A stretch of DNA of 64,000 nucleotides from Cephalopachus bancanus (Eukaryota > Chordata > Mammalia > Primates > Tarsiidae). The notes under the pieces are model-generated. The model was not told the DNA's origin and searched no databases. It worked only from the letters and a program-made list of their open reading frames with translations. The stretch lies in the NCBI GenBank assembly GCA_027257055.1, contig JAPVLO010000044.1, positions 1,488,001-1,552,000 on the forward strand, in the 5' to 3' direction. The position numbers and the translations under genes are program-made. Of the stretch, positions 1 to 11,324 are shown piece after piece; the first letter of the stretch is position 1; the number at the start of each line of letters is the position of its first letter.

Positions 1-582
1 CCTTCCATACTCAATCTTCCAGATTGGTCTGGGCAAGTCATGGAGGGTTGTCATATGGCAGGAAAGTACCAAACTCCACTTCTGAAAATACACACAGTTT
101 GGAATTTGGCTGAAACTAATAGAGAAGTGGTCTAAATTCTAGAAATCGACAGTCTTTGATCGGTCCCCTAGGGCCTGGAGGCAGTCCTTCAGTTCCTTAA
201 CCTGAAAATGCAACTTCAAGTTCAGAGCCCAAATCTGTACATACCACAAACCAGCTTTTCTGACAACAAGCCACTTGAGATAAACATGGGACAATTCTGC
301 ACAAAACCAGCCATTTATTTGGTCACTTCTCCTGATGTTGGAATACTCCCCTTCAGATACTGAATTGCATCACAAGTTACTCCTATCAAAGCCAGAAGGA
401 TAGGGCTGAGGATGACTAGTGGGGGCCATTTCTTCAACCCCTGCTAGACTTAACATAAATGTCAATTCCTTGACTGATTCCAACAGGGGAAATAGGAATT
501 CTTGTGGAAGGAACATGGCAACATCATGAAGTGAAAGTTAATTGTTATGGGGAATAAGATTTTAGAAATCCTGGAGCACGTA
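1..582. other. no recognisable feature
   Basis: I see no coding frame, RNA gene or repeat family that I recognise in this stretch before the first Alu. Confidence 0.5.
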
Positions 583-870
583 ACAGTCTTTTTTTTTTTT
601 GAGCTGGAGTCTCGCTCTGTCGCCCAGGCTGGAGTACAGTGGCACATTCATGGTCACCATGGCCTTGACCTGCTGAGCTCAGGCAATCCTTCTGCCTCAG
701 CCTTCCAAGTAGCTGGAACCACAGACTTGCACCACCATGCTCAGCTAATCTCACCAAGTTGCCCAGGTTGGTCTCAAACCCCTGATCTCAGGCAATCCTC
801 TCACCGTGGCCTCCCAAAGTGCTGGGATTACAGTCTTAGGCCTCCACATCACGCCTTACAGTCTTTTTTT
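583..870 (-). mobile_element. Alu, early member of the lineage-type family
   Basis: A poly-T run leads into GAGCTGGAGTCTCGCTCTG, and both monomers follow in reverse orientation. The duplicated target ACAGTCTTT lies on both sides (from 583 and from 858). The segment between the two monomers is shorter than in the other copies, with the usual middle A-rich linker missing. It carries the GACCTGCTG block of the lineage family but has neither the A-box deletion nor the GC stem-loop, so it looks like an early member. The 108-codon frame here is Alu-derived. Confidence 0.92.
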
Positions 871-3514
871 TAAGACCCTTAGAAAACTTACTTTTACAGT
901 TCTCCAAGACTGTTTATCTAACCCCCTACTACCCAAAAGGTACCCTCTACTCCACTCCTCATAAACCTCCAACTATACCATTATTATTCCTGCTCTCCCA
1001 ACTTTGCATAAACAATTCGAAATGAATCTTTCCCTTCTATCTGTTGAAGCAAATCTTATCCACTCTTCTAAAGCACTTTTGACTGTGGCATGTAATCACT
1101 TCTTTCCTCCAAACTTTCTATGTCCTGGAGAGAAGGGTCCATACCATACCATTCATCATGCCTCCCTTTGTTCCTCATTATTTTATGTGTATTTATTTCA
1201 TCTCCTCTCTGAGATTATAAGCCTTGTACAAAATAGGCAATATATCTTGTACTCTTTGAGTATATAAGCTAAACACTCAATTTGTTTAAAAATTAACTTT
1301 TGTTGGTGTCATCGTCTTTCAAGAAGTAGTTGAAGCCTTTGGTCTCACATAATAGAGGCTATATTATAGAGGTAACCTAAATTATGGACCCACATGGGTT
1401 CACCATCTACTATGTATAGCTTTAAATAGAAAAGACTTTGGGGGTATGAGACAATCTTTACAACCTTACTAGGCATTTCAGCATATATTAGTAGATCGGG
1501 AAATTAGAAAGGTTGGCATCCTTAGAAAAGAGGTAGCATAAGAGAAAGTCTCCTCCTTCCTAAGTAACTTTTGGAAGTCCTAGGGAAGACTCTGCATGTG
1601 GGTAGGTTCCTAATTCAAAGCCAATGCTTCCCAAAGAAGCTTGTTGGGTTATTGCAGAGAAAGCATGAATCATGGCAGTAGGTGGTATTTGTGACTGCTG
1701 TACCCACCAACTTGTAAAGGGACCTTAATCAATTGCCCCAGTTCTGTCACACCTCATGCTGACCAAGGGCCAGGCAGACCTCCAACATCAAAACCAGCAA
1801 ATGTGATCCAGGGCCTAATATCCCTCCCACCTTTTTCCTCTCTCAAAGAGGATTCTGGTGCCAGCACCATATGTTGAAAGGGCCCAAGCACAATCCTATT
1901 ACCATTGCAGGAGGCATTAAATAATTACATTAATTTACCTAAATATGGAAAAAGAATCTTTACAAATCAGGGACACTTGGCAGATTTTCCTGCCGCACAT
2001 TTTTCACTTGGCACAGCATACTGTCCTGTTGGGTTCCTATTGCCACTTGGAGTGTTTCCTTTAATTGTGGGGCACATGCCTTCTCTTGTTCTGTTTAATT
2101 TTCTTAAAGCTGGTTCCACATTCTGGCTACAAACATATTATAGGGAAAAAAAATGCCTACAAAAGTATGGATTGTTCTTTTGTGTACCCTAAGGGAGAGT
2201 GCATAAAAATAGTAATTTCTTGTATATGAAACCTTCCATGGGGCGGTCTTTCATTAGATTGCTTTGCAAAAAAATAAAAGACTGAAGGGGCAGAAAAGGG
2301 GGGGAAAGCAAGGGAAATAAAGAAATAAAACTAAGAAAAAGGAAGGGGATTATGCAACAGAGCAGCAGGTGGGTCATCGGCATTCCATGTGTATGAGGAT
2401 GATGAACTAGATTTGTCTTTGGTGGTCTTTTAGTGGAAAAAATCCATGGAAAAAAGTTTGCATGTTTACTGTCAGCGTTTGCTATGTCTAAATCATAGAC
2501 CTCCTGCTGCGGAATTTGAGGGCTGAAGTGTGAGTGATGCCCATATAGTCCTGACCTCCCTGATCAGCATGTACTCACAGGAAAGCCAGAGTCATCAACA
2601 CAGCCCAATTTCAGAGACCAAAGAAAGGGAGGCCCTAGCCTCTTACAAGTTCCCCTGACCCAAGGACTGCCTGAATTCCCTTTCTTGGGGTAAGACCTTC
2701 TAGAAGGTACTTTTTAAATGCCCTGTGAAGGACCAGACTTTTGTCTTTTGTTATTAGTACAGTACAGACCAATTTTTTTTTATTATAAAAATGTCACAGT
2801 AAGGTCAGATTGCTAGATTCAGTTTCTAAATGCTTCCTCTTAATTTTAGCTTGCTTCATCAGAGACAGGTAACAAATAGTGAATGAACATCAATCCATGG
2901 CCCATATCTTGAGTTGCTCTGTTCTAGACACAGGAAGATGAGATGCAGAAAAAAAGCCCCTTACAAGGAGGTTACCCAAGGACTTGCACTGACATTGGAG
3001 GTAGAGGACTACTGATATGAAATATATAAAAGGAGCAACTGGGGTCTCTGAGATGAAGCTTCCCAGCTCCCAGAGTTTGCAGAGGGTTCACTTAGTCTGA
3101 AAATAATGTTGGCAACTGGCCTTCTACTGCTATCTCTGAGACCGGTGGGGGACACAAGTTCTCAGACATGCCAGAGTGGGTATAGAAGCCTAAGAATGCT
3201 TTTAAAGGTAACATGTGATGTTAAAAATGCCTTTTTAAAAGATAATAATATATGGTTAAGACTATAGTGAAAAAATTAGAGGAAGCTAAGTATGATTTTT
3301 TTAAAGTTCTTACTTTCCTACCCACTGGTCCAGGCCTCACCCCACAAAAAAAGTATTAGGGTAAAGTCAAGATCTGGTGATACCTCTGGCTCTAGACATT
3401 ATAAAAGACTTAATTTTCCTGACTTCATGTTCCTGCTCATGACATACGCTGTGAATTCTCTCTCTTCTGTGCTGCTACTTACTGGTGTCAACTTGATGCC
3501 ATGTTCTATTTCAT
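871..3514. other. unclassified non-coding DNA with one purine-rich tract
   Basis: There is no gene and no repeat I can name with confidence. Positions 2281-2355 are strongly purine-biased (A and G runs, including eight Gs). The open frames here are short and do not resemble known proteins. Confidence 0.45.
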
Positions 3515-3666
3515 CTTCCAGCATCAGCATCACTGCCCATGAACTTGTTAGAAATGCAGAATCTCAGGTCTTACTCTGGCCCAGAACTATTTCCTCAGAT
3601 TCCACATGTGAGCAACACCGTCAAGGATTTTTGTCTATGAGAAAGTTTGAAATACGCTGCTCTAGG
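3515..3666 (+). mobile_element. MER5A-like hAT-Charlie fragment
   Basis: The string CATCAGCATCACTGCCCATG, then CTTGTTAGAAATGCAGAATC and later AAAGTTTGAAATACGCTGCT, follows the order of the MER5A consensus as I know it. Terminal repeats are worn. A 127-codon frame starting at 3292 runs through it and is not a gene. Confidence 0.75.
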
Positions 3667-3980
3667 AAACTGTAACAACCATATCACCTCTATTCAGCTC
3701 TCTCTTTTGCCACATGGTAGAGGATATACTCAAGCAAGACAAGGGGAGAAAATTGAATAACAGAAAATCAATAAAGTGTAAGATAGGGCTAGCAAGTCAG
3801 GAGGTTGCCACCTTCCCCAGGTCTGAAGGGACACAGGAAAGTCACCAGAATCCTAGACAGCCCTCAGGCAGTAACTGTGGCCTTAGTGGAGAAGCAGGGG
3901 AATGTAGACATTTCTAACTTAGAATGAATAGATACCCCGACCTCTCTCTTCTTTCTCATTCAATCTGCTACTAATGCCTC

Positions 3981-4413
3981 TGTTATGAGGAGAAATGTGT
4001 CCCTTATGATAAAGGCCTAACCCCTGGGACTTCAAAATGTGACCTTATTTGGAAATAGGGTCATTATAAATATAGTAAATCTTACTGGAGTAGGTGGGTC
4101 CTTAATCCAGTATGATGGATGTCCTTATAAAAAGAAGAGAGACACAGAGAAAGACACACACAGATGGAAGATAGTCAAGTGACAAAGAGAGATGGGGTGA
4201 GGCATCTACAAGACAAGGATTGTTGGCAAACTCCAAAAGCCGAGAGAGGCAAGGAAAGATTTTCCTACAGATTTCAGAGAGCGCATGCCCTGCCAGCACC
4301 TTGATTTTGAACTTCTGACCTCCAGAATTGTGAGACAATAAATTTCTTTGTGTGTTTTCCAAAGCCACTCAGTCTGTGGTACTGTGTCACGGCAGCCCTA
4401 AGAAACTAATACA
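3981..4413 (+). mobile_element. solo MaLR-type LTR (MLT1-like) with 5-bp target duplication
   Basis: It begins TGTTATG and ends AATACA. Inside are the family hallmarks TGACCTTATTTGGAAATAGG and, near the end, AATAAATTTCTTTGTG followed by CAGTCTGTGGTACTGTG. The 5-bp duplication GCCTC flanks it exactly at 3976-3980 and 4414-4418, which fixes both ends. No internal retroviral region is present, so it is a solo LTR. The exact subfamily is not certain. Confidence 0.85.
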
Positions 4414-4696
4414 GCCTCCCATTGGCCAATCCAATCAAATGCTGGAGGAGAAAGGAGCCTGCTGAAGAAGGGTAGAAAAAGTGGAGAATAAATCTGTAGA
4501 AACAAACAAGGAGTATCCAGAAGCCAAGGGATGTAAGAACAGATTGATAGAAAGGTATTGGGTTAAAAACTAAACACTACTCTCTTTTTTTTAAGAGTAA
4601 CCAAATGGGTAACTGGTGGCTCCCTTCCCTGACTGCATGAAAGAAACCTGGTGGCTCTCTGCATGTGAGTAGGAGGCTAGTGCATGAAGGAGATCA

Positions 4697-4760
4697 GACA
4701 GAGAGAGAGAGAGAGAGAAGACAGAGAGACAGAGAGACAGACAGAAAGACAGAGAGAGAA
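4697..4760. repeat. GA/GACA-rich simple repeat
   Basis: A run of AGAGAG passes into interleaved GACAGAGA units. On the minus strand it makes a spurious SLSLSL-type frame. Confidence 0.9.
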
Positions 4761-5094
4761 TTAATGATAACCCTGATGACATCATTTAACCACTTGACCC
4801 AGCAACAGTGGAAGTCTTTATCCCTGGAATTCACCATTGTTGATCCAATACATTTCTTCTCTGACTTGAGCTTCTGTCTCCAAACACCTAAATGCCAGAT
4901 AACGGTAATATATTTTACTGTATTTCATAGCTCTGAAATCAGTGGGTCTTTCTGACCAATCTCAAATTCTTCCCTGAGGAAAAGACAGTGACTTTTTTTC
5001 CAGACAGAAAATCTGTTTAGGAGCCTCTTGACATGAAAAGAAGTTTTTCATAAACCTAATATCCAGTTCCTTACAGCATTTGAAATGAAAAATC

Positions 5095-5195
5095 AGAAAC
5101 AACCTAGATGCCCAACAAAAGGAAATTAGTCAAATAGATTTTCTGCATCCATACAATGAATTCTATACAGACAAAAAATATGAAATACAATGAGA
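5095..5195 (+). mobile_element. L1 ORF2 3' end fragment
   Basis: AACAACCTAGATGCCCAACA, then ATCCATACAATGAATTCTAT, match the region just before the end of L1 ORF2. The piece is short and diverged. Confidence 0.7.
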
Positions 5196-5681
5196 GTTTT
5201 CCAAATGTCTTCTATTAGATCCCAGGGTTTTCTTGGCAGTTCTCAGGAACAGAAGAGTGTGAATGAGCTCACTGAGCTACTAATATTATAAGACTAATAT
5301 CACCAGGACATTTTTATTGTGGCTTGTTTTTAACTATTTGGCTTTCAAATAAGGTTGCCATAGAATGAAGAGCTTCATGCAACACCCATAAGCATGTCAG
5401 GTAGGATGGAGGTAGCCACATGAGTAGCACTGAGGGAGGAAGAGGGCAGAAAATTTCTGGGTCTGATGAAGGGAAGATGATCTGAGAATTATTTGGCAGA
5501 CTGGCGACTCAGAGTTCTTGTAAAACTGATCCTCATGGATGAAGAGTCCAAGTTCAGACAGGAAAGCCCCTCACCTGGGAAAGCTGGGTTCTTGGCCTCC
5601 ACTGTGTCACCAGCAGGTACTGTGCGTGAGTGGGTCCCCTCTGTGCTGGAGTTCCTAGTCCTTAGACGACAAGAGCTTCAC

Positions 5682-5778
5682 CTGGATATCTCTCAAGTAT
5701 GCATGGATGCACCACTGTCCTTTAGTTCCGTGGAAAACCTGATACAATGTCAGAAAGAACTTTCTGGTGATGTTCACA
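5682..5778 (+). repeat. 97-bp unit, copy A of a diverged direct duplication
   Basis: It aligns over its length with 6211-6307, sharing blocks such as TGTCCTTTAG, GAAAACCT and ATGTCAGAAAGAA. Identity is about three quarters by eye. It matches no repeat family I know. The 155-codon frame 5493-5960 crosses it and is not recognised as a protein. Confidence 0.8.
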
Positions 5779-5924
5779 TCCATCTGCATATCCATTCCTC
5801 ACTTCAACTTCCCTTATGTATTGCCAGCTCCTTTACCAGACATGAGCCAGATAGACGAATAAAAATAGACGATGTCAAATACAGTTGTAGTTCATCATGT
5901 CAACAATCTTATGAAACAGATTTC

Positions 5925-6035
5925 ATCATAACATCTCCATTTCATAGAGAAAGATATTGAAGCTCAGAGGTAAGCAATTTACCTTAGGTCATACAGCTAG
6001 TAAATATCAGGACAAAGATTTGAAGCTTTTGGTCT
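5925..6035 (-). mobile_element. MIR
   Basis: AAGCTCAGAGGTAAGCAATT and GGTCATACAGCTAGTAAATA are the reverse complement of the MIR core. Confidence 0.8.
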
Positions 6036-6091
6036 CAATGAGTATGTAATACCGGCCCAAAGATGAACAGAGACATCTTTCAAACTTCAAT

Positions 6092-6191
6092 ATAGACATA
6101 GACATAGACATAGACATAGACATAGACATAGACATAGACATAGACATAGACATAGACATAGACATAGAAATAGAGACAGAGATAGAGATAG
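6092..6191. repeat. (ATAGAC)n hexanucleotide array
   Basis: About 12.8 perfect head-to-tail units of ATAGAC run from 6092 to 6168, followed by a degenerate TAGAGACAGAGATAG tail. It lies between the two copies of the 97-bp duplication. Confidence 0.95.
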
Positions 6192-6210
6192 TCTCTCACT
6201 ATTTTTCTCT

Positions 6211-6307
6211 CTAGATATCTCTGAAATCTTCATGGATACACCAATGTCCTTTAGCACCATAGAAAACCTTATGTGATGTCAGAAAGAAATTTTCAAAGTG
6301 ATGCACA
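6211..6307 (+). repeat. 97-bp unit, copy B of a diverged direct duplication
   Basis: Same length as 5682-5778 with substitutions spread evenly and a small shifted stretch near the end. It is also followed downstream by a MIR in the same orientation, so the duplicated block may have been larger. Confidence 0.8.
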
Positions 6308-6310
6308 GAG

Positions 6311-6375
6311 AGAAACTGAGAGGGGAGGAAGAGGGAGAGGGAGAGTGAGAAGGGGAGGGAGAGGGAGAGAGAAAC
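6311..6375. repeat. GA-rich polypurine tract
   Basis: Almost pure A/G with GAGGGAGAG units. It makes a serine-proline frame on the other strand that is not a gene. Confidence 0.9.
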
Positions 6376-6444
6376 CATAGACAGCTTGTAATAATAATAT
6401 TTTTTGGAGGGTGAGGGACAGAGCTAAGAGAGGTAGACTGCTCA

Positions 6445-6545
6445 TTTCTCATGGATCCAAAGCTCAGAGGACGGTATAACATAACCAAGGCTCATATAGT
6501 TAGTTGATATTCAATCCCTAACCAAAGCTCAAGATTTGAAAGTCA
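6445..6545 (-). mobile_element. diverged MIR fragment
   Basis: AAAGCTCAGAGGACGG, CCAAGGCTCATATAG and a following AGATTTGAAAGT keep the order of a reverse MIR. Divergence is high. Confidence 0.45.
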
Positions 6546-6633
6546 AGATTAACTGCCCTTAATACTACAATTATGAACTTCACGCAAGACCCTGAGATGT
6601 GCTTGCTGTACTTCTTGAGGTCTTGGAGGTTAA

Positions 6634-6727
6634 AAAAAACTGCCTCTGAACTTCTACTATGCCTAATGAACTCATCTGATTTACCAGATGTACAAAAGTG
6701 AAACAAATCTGACGCACAATCAGTTAA
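6634..6727. repeat. 94-bp near-identical direct repeat, copy 1
   Basis: It matches 7812-7905 at 92 of 94 positions. The edges are abrupt: the flanks on either side do not match. Within it CATCTG and CAGATG face each other six bases apart (6673-6690), giving paired E-box-type CANNTG sites. I recognise no repeat family. Confidence 0.95.
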
Positions 6728-6889
6728 TCCTTCATCTTTCTTGGCGGCAGCCTCGCAAACAGCGGGAGGACAGTCCCCCAGCCTGCAGTGGTGTTACGGA
6801 TCACAACGGAAGCATATTGTCATCAGATTAATTTTCCAATGCTCCTACCCCTACCACAAAATCCTGAGAGAACGAGTGTCAAATACACT

Positions 6890-7130
6890 TAATAATTGCA
6901 TAATTATGACATCTGTTACTCTCCAGCACCTCTTAGTGGAAAATTAACTGAAGAAATAGCAGGTTCAAAGATGTGTTAACACTCTGATAGCAGATTTAAT
7001 TGAAATATGACGGGGGAGGATAATGGAGATTAAATTAAGCTCTCAGATAATCATCTGACACAAAGATAATTGAGCCAGCTTCTGCCATGTTGATGAACGC
7101 TTCGGAGATGCTGTGTGGGGTGGCATTTTG
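6890..7130. promoter_or_regulatory. candidate conserved non-coding element
   Basis: A repeat-free AT-rich stretch with AATTGCATAATTATG, GATTTAATTGAAATATG and GATAATTGAGCC, which are homeodomain- and POU-like sites. No frame of note. The suggestion rests on composition and motif density only; conservation cannot be seen from one sequence. Confidence 0.25.
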
Positions 7131-7811
7131 AGTGTCTTATCCTTCAGGCAAAATGGAATTCTCCTCCTCCCCCCTTCTTCTCCCTCTCTTGTCATTCAAC
7201 ATTTGTATCCTCCAAATCGATAATGTGAACAGCAGCATAATTGGAAATAAAAGATGATCTGAAATCCACAGGAAATTAGGTGGAAGTGCGTGGAGGAAAC
7301 ACAGCCGAATCCTGGACACAGGGATGGGTTTTCATGGAATGTGCCCCACTCCGCAGTTTCCCTGGAAGTGTTTCATGGTTTTCTGTCGTCAATGGAGAGA
7401 GCTTCCCAATGTGAGATGGGGAGGCAGCCCATAAAGACAACAAGGATGGAGGAGAAATAGGAGGCTTCCTCTGCACTCTCTCTCAACAATCACTTTATGT
7501 TCATTGTCCTCTCCTGGAAACGTTTGCCATGCTTCACCGGGCAAGCTCAGGAAGCACTGTATGGCAAAGAATGGGGACCCAGTGCTGTAGGGGGCAGAGC
7601 AATCCCAGAAGACTGGTGTAGGTAATGATGAGTAAGTGTCATGTGGTGGGGTGTAGGGTGGCATGTGGTGAGCAGGAAGTGAGAAGGAATTCTGACTGCT
7701 GTCATGGAAGGGTCAGCCACCAACAGCCCTGGAGAGTCTTCCTGCATCTCTCTTCCTCTGACACTGGCAGTATCTTCCTGTCAAAGGACCGTGAATGGCA
7801 AGCAAGTGTGG
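7131..7811. other. unclassified DNA
   Basis: No repeat family or gene recognised. Overlapping short frames on both strands have no recognisable protein similarity. Confidence 0.4.
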
Positions 7812-7905
7812 AAAAAACTGCCTCTGAACTTCTACTATGCCTAATGAACTCATCTGATTTACCAGATGTACAAAAGTGAAACAAATCTGACACACACTCA
7901 GTTAA
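7812..7905. repeat. 94-bp near-identical direct repeat, copy 2
   Basis: Second copy of 6634-6727, in the same orientation and 1,178 bp away. The only two differences lie near the right end. Both copies start with a run of at least six As. Confidence 0.95.
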
Positions 7906-8639
7906 GGGAGGAATTATGCATTCCCTCCAAGTTTGACCAGAGAACCCACACTCCCAGCAGGTAACTTTGTTTCTACAAAGTCTCCAGTCCATGACACCCA
8001 GGATAACTGGGACAGTGTCTGGCATCCAGGGCCTCATTGATGCCAAAGCCCCCTTTTTACCACCAGCCTCCTCTTTCCAATCTCATAGAGATTTCATTTA
8101 GGAACCTTATTTGTCCTCAAAAACTATTACTGAGTTTTTGAGTAGGGTCCAATATTCTGAAAGATTACAATAACTTTTAATTTTGGTTGGCAACAGGCTT
8201 CTCCATCTCATCTCTTTCCTCCCTGAAGAGTTCCATAAGTTGCACAAGCATATTTTCCCAACTGTTGGCTATCAGCAATACATTCCATCTAATCAGACCT
8301 CCTGATAATCTTTGATGGCAAAGTTTGAAAAATGGACTTGTCCTACGATTTTTGTCCCCAATTTTTAATTTATTGAAGCATAAAAAAGCAAGACATCTCG
8401 TGAGAAGGGATGTCAGGGTTTGTTTTAATCGCCCTCCTACAACCAGGTAATATGGCACCAGAAATTCCTTCCAGAGGGAAGATTATTGACCCTCCTCTGA
8501 CCTCCCTTTTTATCTGCAGGATGGGTGTGTGGGATCCATAAATCAACTGACCCCAGTTCCCTCTGTCTATCCTTACACCATCACTGACAGAGGAGCCCCA
8601 TGAAGAGACTTTGCCTAGAGAAAATATTAGAAAACCTGA

Positions 8640-9560
8640 ATGTGTTCATAATGGTAACATGTTTTGTTGCTTTTTTGTTTCTTCCATCCCACTTAAGATT
8701 TCTACAGTTCCTTTGAGAAGTTGATTATTTTTTAAATTGTGTATCATTTTGTCTTCCTGGGCAAACTGCACAATCAATGATATGTTTTGCTGAGTATGCA
8801 AATCCCTTTTACATATTTCAAAATAATATCTAATTAAAATGTCAAGGTTATAGCTCATGTGGTTGGAGTGGACAGGGCTCCACCCCCTCCCTCAGCTTCT
8901 TAAAGTAACATTTAAAATATGTCCTATAATTAGGAGCAATTATAAATTCCAATTAAAAAGAAACCCTCACAATTCTGACGGTATTTTTCTTTGATGTTTC
9001 TTGCTTTAATTTATGTGCTTCTTGTACCAAATTGTCTCTGCTTCCTCAGATATGTTTCCAGACAGAAAAGGCTTCCCAAAGTGCAAGGAGAAAAGCAGAA
9101 CAAGTCTGAGAAAACTAGTAAAGTTCATTAAAAAGGGTTATTGCATCTATAACTTCTGGACTTGGTGTTCATTGATTAGAGATTAAACATCATCCTTTGT
9201 ACCACTCAGATTGGGATTTTTAATTAGGATGTCATTATTACACAGATATACTGAATGCCAGATTGATTTTTAAGACCTTTTGAAATAATAGCACTACTTC
9301 TGCAAAATGAAAATCATAATAGATTATTGACTTCTTCAGGAGTGTTGATCCAAGGGCACCTCCCCAATGTCAACATTTTCAATATTTTTAGTTTCATGCA
9401 AAGAGACACTCATAATTAGGCTTATATTAAAAGTTTGTGCATATTGACTCTGTGTCATTAATGCCGATGGCATCACATTGATTACCCTTGAATTATAACA
9501 TCAGCGACATTGCTTGCTGCTGAATTGTTTACATACCTTATAGCCTTTGTCTTTTGCTTT
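8640..9560. promoter_or_regulatory. candidate conserved non-coding block
   Basis: About 900 bp without recognisable transposons. TAATTAGG occurs exactly three times (8927-8934, 9221-9228, 9413-9420), with AATTATAAATTCCAATTAAA and other AT-rich homeodomain-like sites. Such texture is common in developmental enhancers, but this is inference. Confidence 0.3.
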
Positions 9561-10799
9561 TGTTTAATTTTAAAAGTGTTCATATTCAACATGAGTAGCA
9601 TACTTGATTTACAAGATAAGCGGTTCACCAACTTTCTCAATTCATAGTGCTCTTAGCGTCTCAGTCATTTTTTTCACAGAGCTCCTAATTCAAAAGAATT
9701 GCCCATCAATTCCATTTATTAAGTAGTCAGGTCCAAACAACTCAATAAGTATTTATGCCCTAACAACTTAGGGTGCATTTTTTAAAATTACACCAAAATT
9801 GTAAGAAAAAACATTGTTTATTTTATTCTCTAATACCCACAATTACTTACTAATGGGCTGTCTGTGCCTGTTAGGTTCTGCACAACTTCTCAAGTCTTGA
9901 AATCAGATTGGACTCCACTGCCTTCATTTCCTGTTTCACGTTGATTTTCATACGTTTCTGGCTTTTTAACACAGGCACTACTGAAAACCCAGATTCACAA
10001 AGATAGGATGTCATCCAAAAAATGTAGTGTGAGCTAATGTTAAAACTATGAACTACCTCAAGCTAGAAGTTTGCACAATGTCTGACAAATGTTACTGTGT
10101 TTTCCTCAAAAATGTAAAATATCAGATAGTGGTACCCATGTGAATTTACTGCAGCATCCTGGGTGCCTTGGCACACTATTTGGAAACCAAGGCACTAAAC
10201 TTAAGTTTCCTGATATCATGAAATATATCTTGTCCATTTCTGTGCCTAACACTATGACTAATGTACACAATAGACATTGTTTTAAAAATGGTGCATTTAG
10301 TTCACACCTTTTATTTAGATCACTTTAATTCAAAGTACCACAATTTGATACCATATACCCATGTACCTATACAGTCACTGCCAACACATGAGGATGTATT
10401 TTCTCACTCATCTTCACTGAGCTTAGGTAGAGGAAATTAGTGAAAAGTCTGCTCTATTTGAGATGTTTCATAGATGTTTCACTGTAAAGAAAGGCCATAT
10501 CTTTAAGCCTTCTAGATTTTCTCTAAACCTAGGAAAACACCTAATGAGTTCCATCAGCTACTAACTTCCTACAGCATTGCAAACACATAGAAGTGAGTGC
10601 ATGGAGTCAGAGAATTCCTTGAACCATCTAATCTTATCTGAATGTGGATAGAAGTGCGTATGTCTGAATCAGAGGCCTTCTTCCCCACCCTTCACTTCCT
10701 TCTGAGCACAGAGGTCTTGACTTGTGTCTCCTCATGGATGATGTACATTCTAGAGATTCTGAAGAACCATATCCCACACAATGCAGCTGGCTCAGAAAG
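9561..10799. other. unclassified DNA
   Basis: No gene and no confident repeat. Two short open frames (79 and 67 codons) are not recognisable proteins; the second runs into the L1 fragment. Confidence 0.4.
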
Positions 10800-10804
10800 A
10801 ATGT

Positions 10805-11212
10805 CCAGTGGTATATATAGACAATGGAATATTACTCAGTCTTGAAAAGGAATGAAATCTTGATCTAGTTCCAACATGAATGAATCTTGAAAACATGATG
10901 CTAAGTGAAAGAAGCCAGACACAAAAGGCCACATGTATGATCCTACTGATATAGTGTATCTGGAATAAGCAAATTCACAGACAGCAGAATGGTGCTTACC
11001 AGTAACTGAGGGTAAGTGAGAATGAGGAGTTATTATTTAAAGAATACAGAGTTTCTCTTTGGAATGATAAAAATGTTCTGGAACTGGATAGTGGTGATGC
11101 TTGCACAACTCTGTAAATGTACTTATTGCCACTGAATTGTACACTTAAAAATAGTTAAAATAGAAAATTTTATGTTATGTATGTTTTACCACACACAGAC
11201 ACAAAAATGCCA
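10805..11212 (+). mobile_element. L1 3' end (end of ORF2 and 3' UTR)
   Basis: TAGACAATGGAATATTACTC, CTAAGTGAAAGAAGCCAGAC, GGATAGTGGTGATGCTTGCA and GAATTGTACACTTAAAAATA occur in L1 order. It is an old, 5'-truncated mammalian L1. Confidence 0.9.
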
Positions 11213-11324
11213 ATCTGGAGAAGGAGACTTGCTTTTTAAACGACACCAATAAATGCAGAATAGAAATGTAAGAATGCCACAGCTACGATATTTTCTAAGC
11301 CATGAAATGCCCAATTAGAACAGA

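Noticed and set aside
547..873. 108-codon frame as a small protein
   Set aside because: It is an Alu read in frame; similar artefacts occur at 14020, 31449, 32268, 50306 and 56103.
5493..5960. 155-codon plus-strand frame as a gene
   Set aside because: It crosses the diverged 97-bp duplication and ends inside a MIR; no domain, no conservation evidence, and the length is within chance for the window.
6092..6168. CRISPR-like array
   Set aside because: Units are six bases with no spacers, in primate DNA; it is a microsatellite.
6676..6686. Pol III gene on the minus strand of the 94-bp unit
   Set aside because: The A-box-like match is degenerate, the B-box-like GTTCAGAGGC is imperfect and too close, so it is mentioned only as a possibility.
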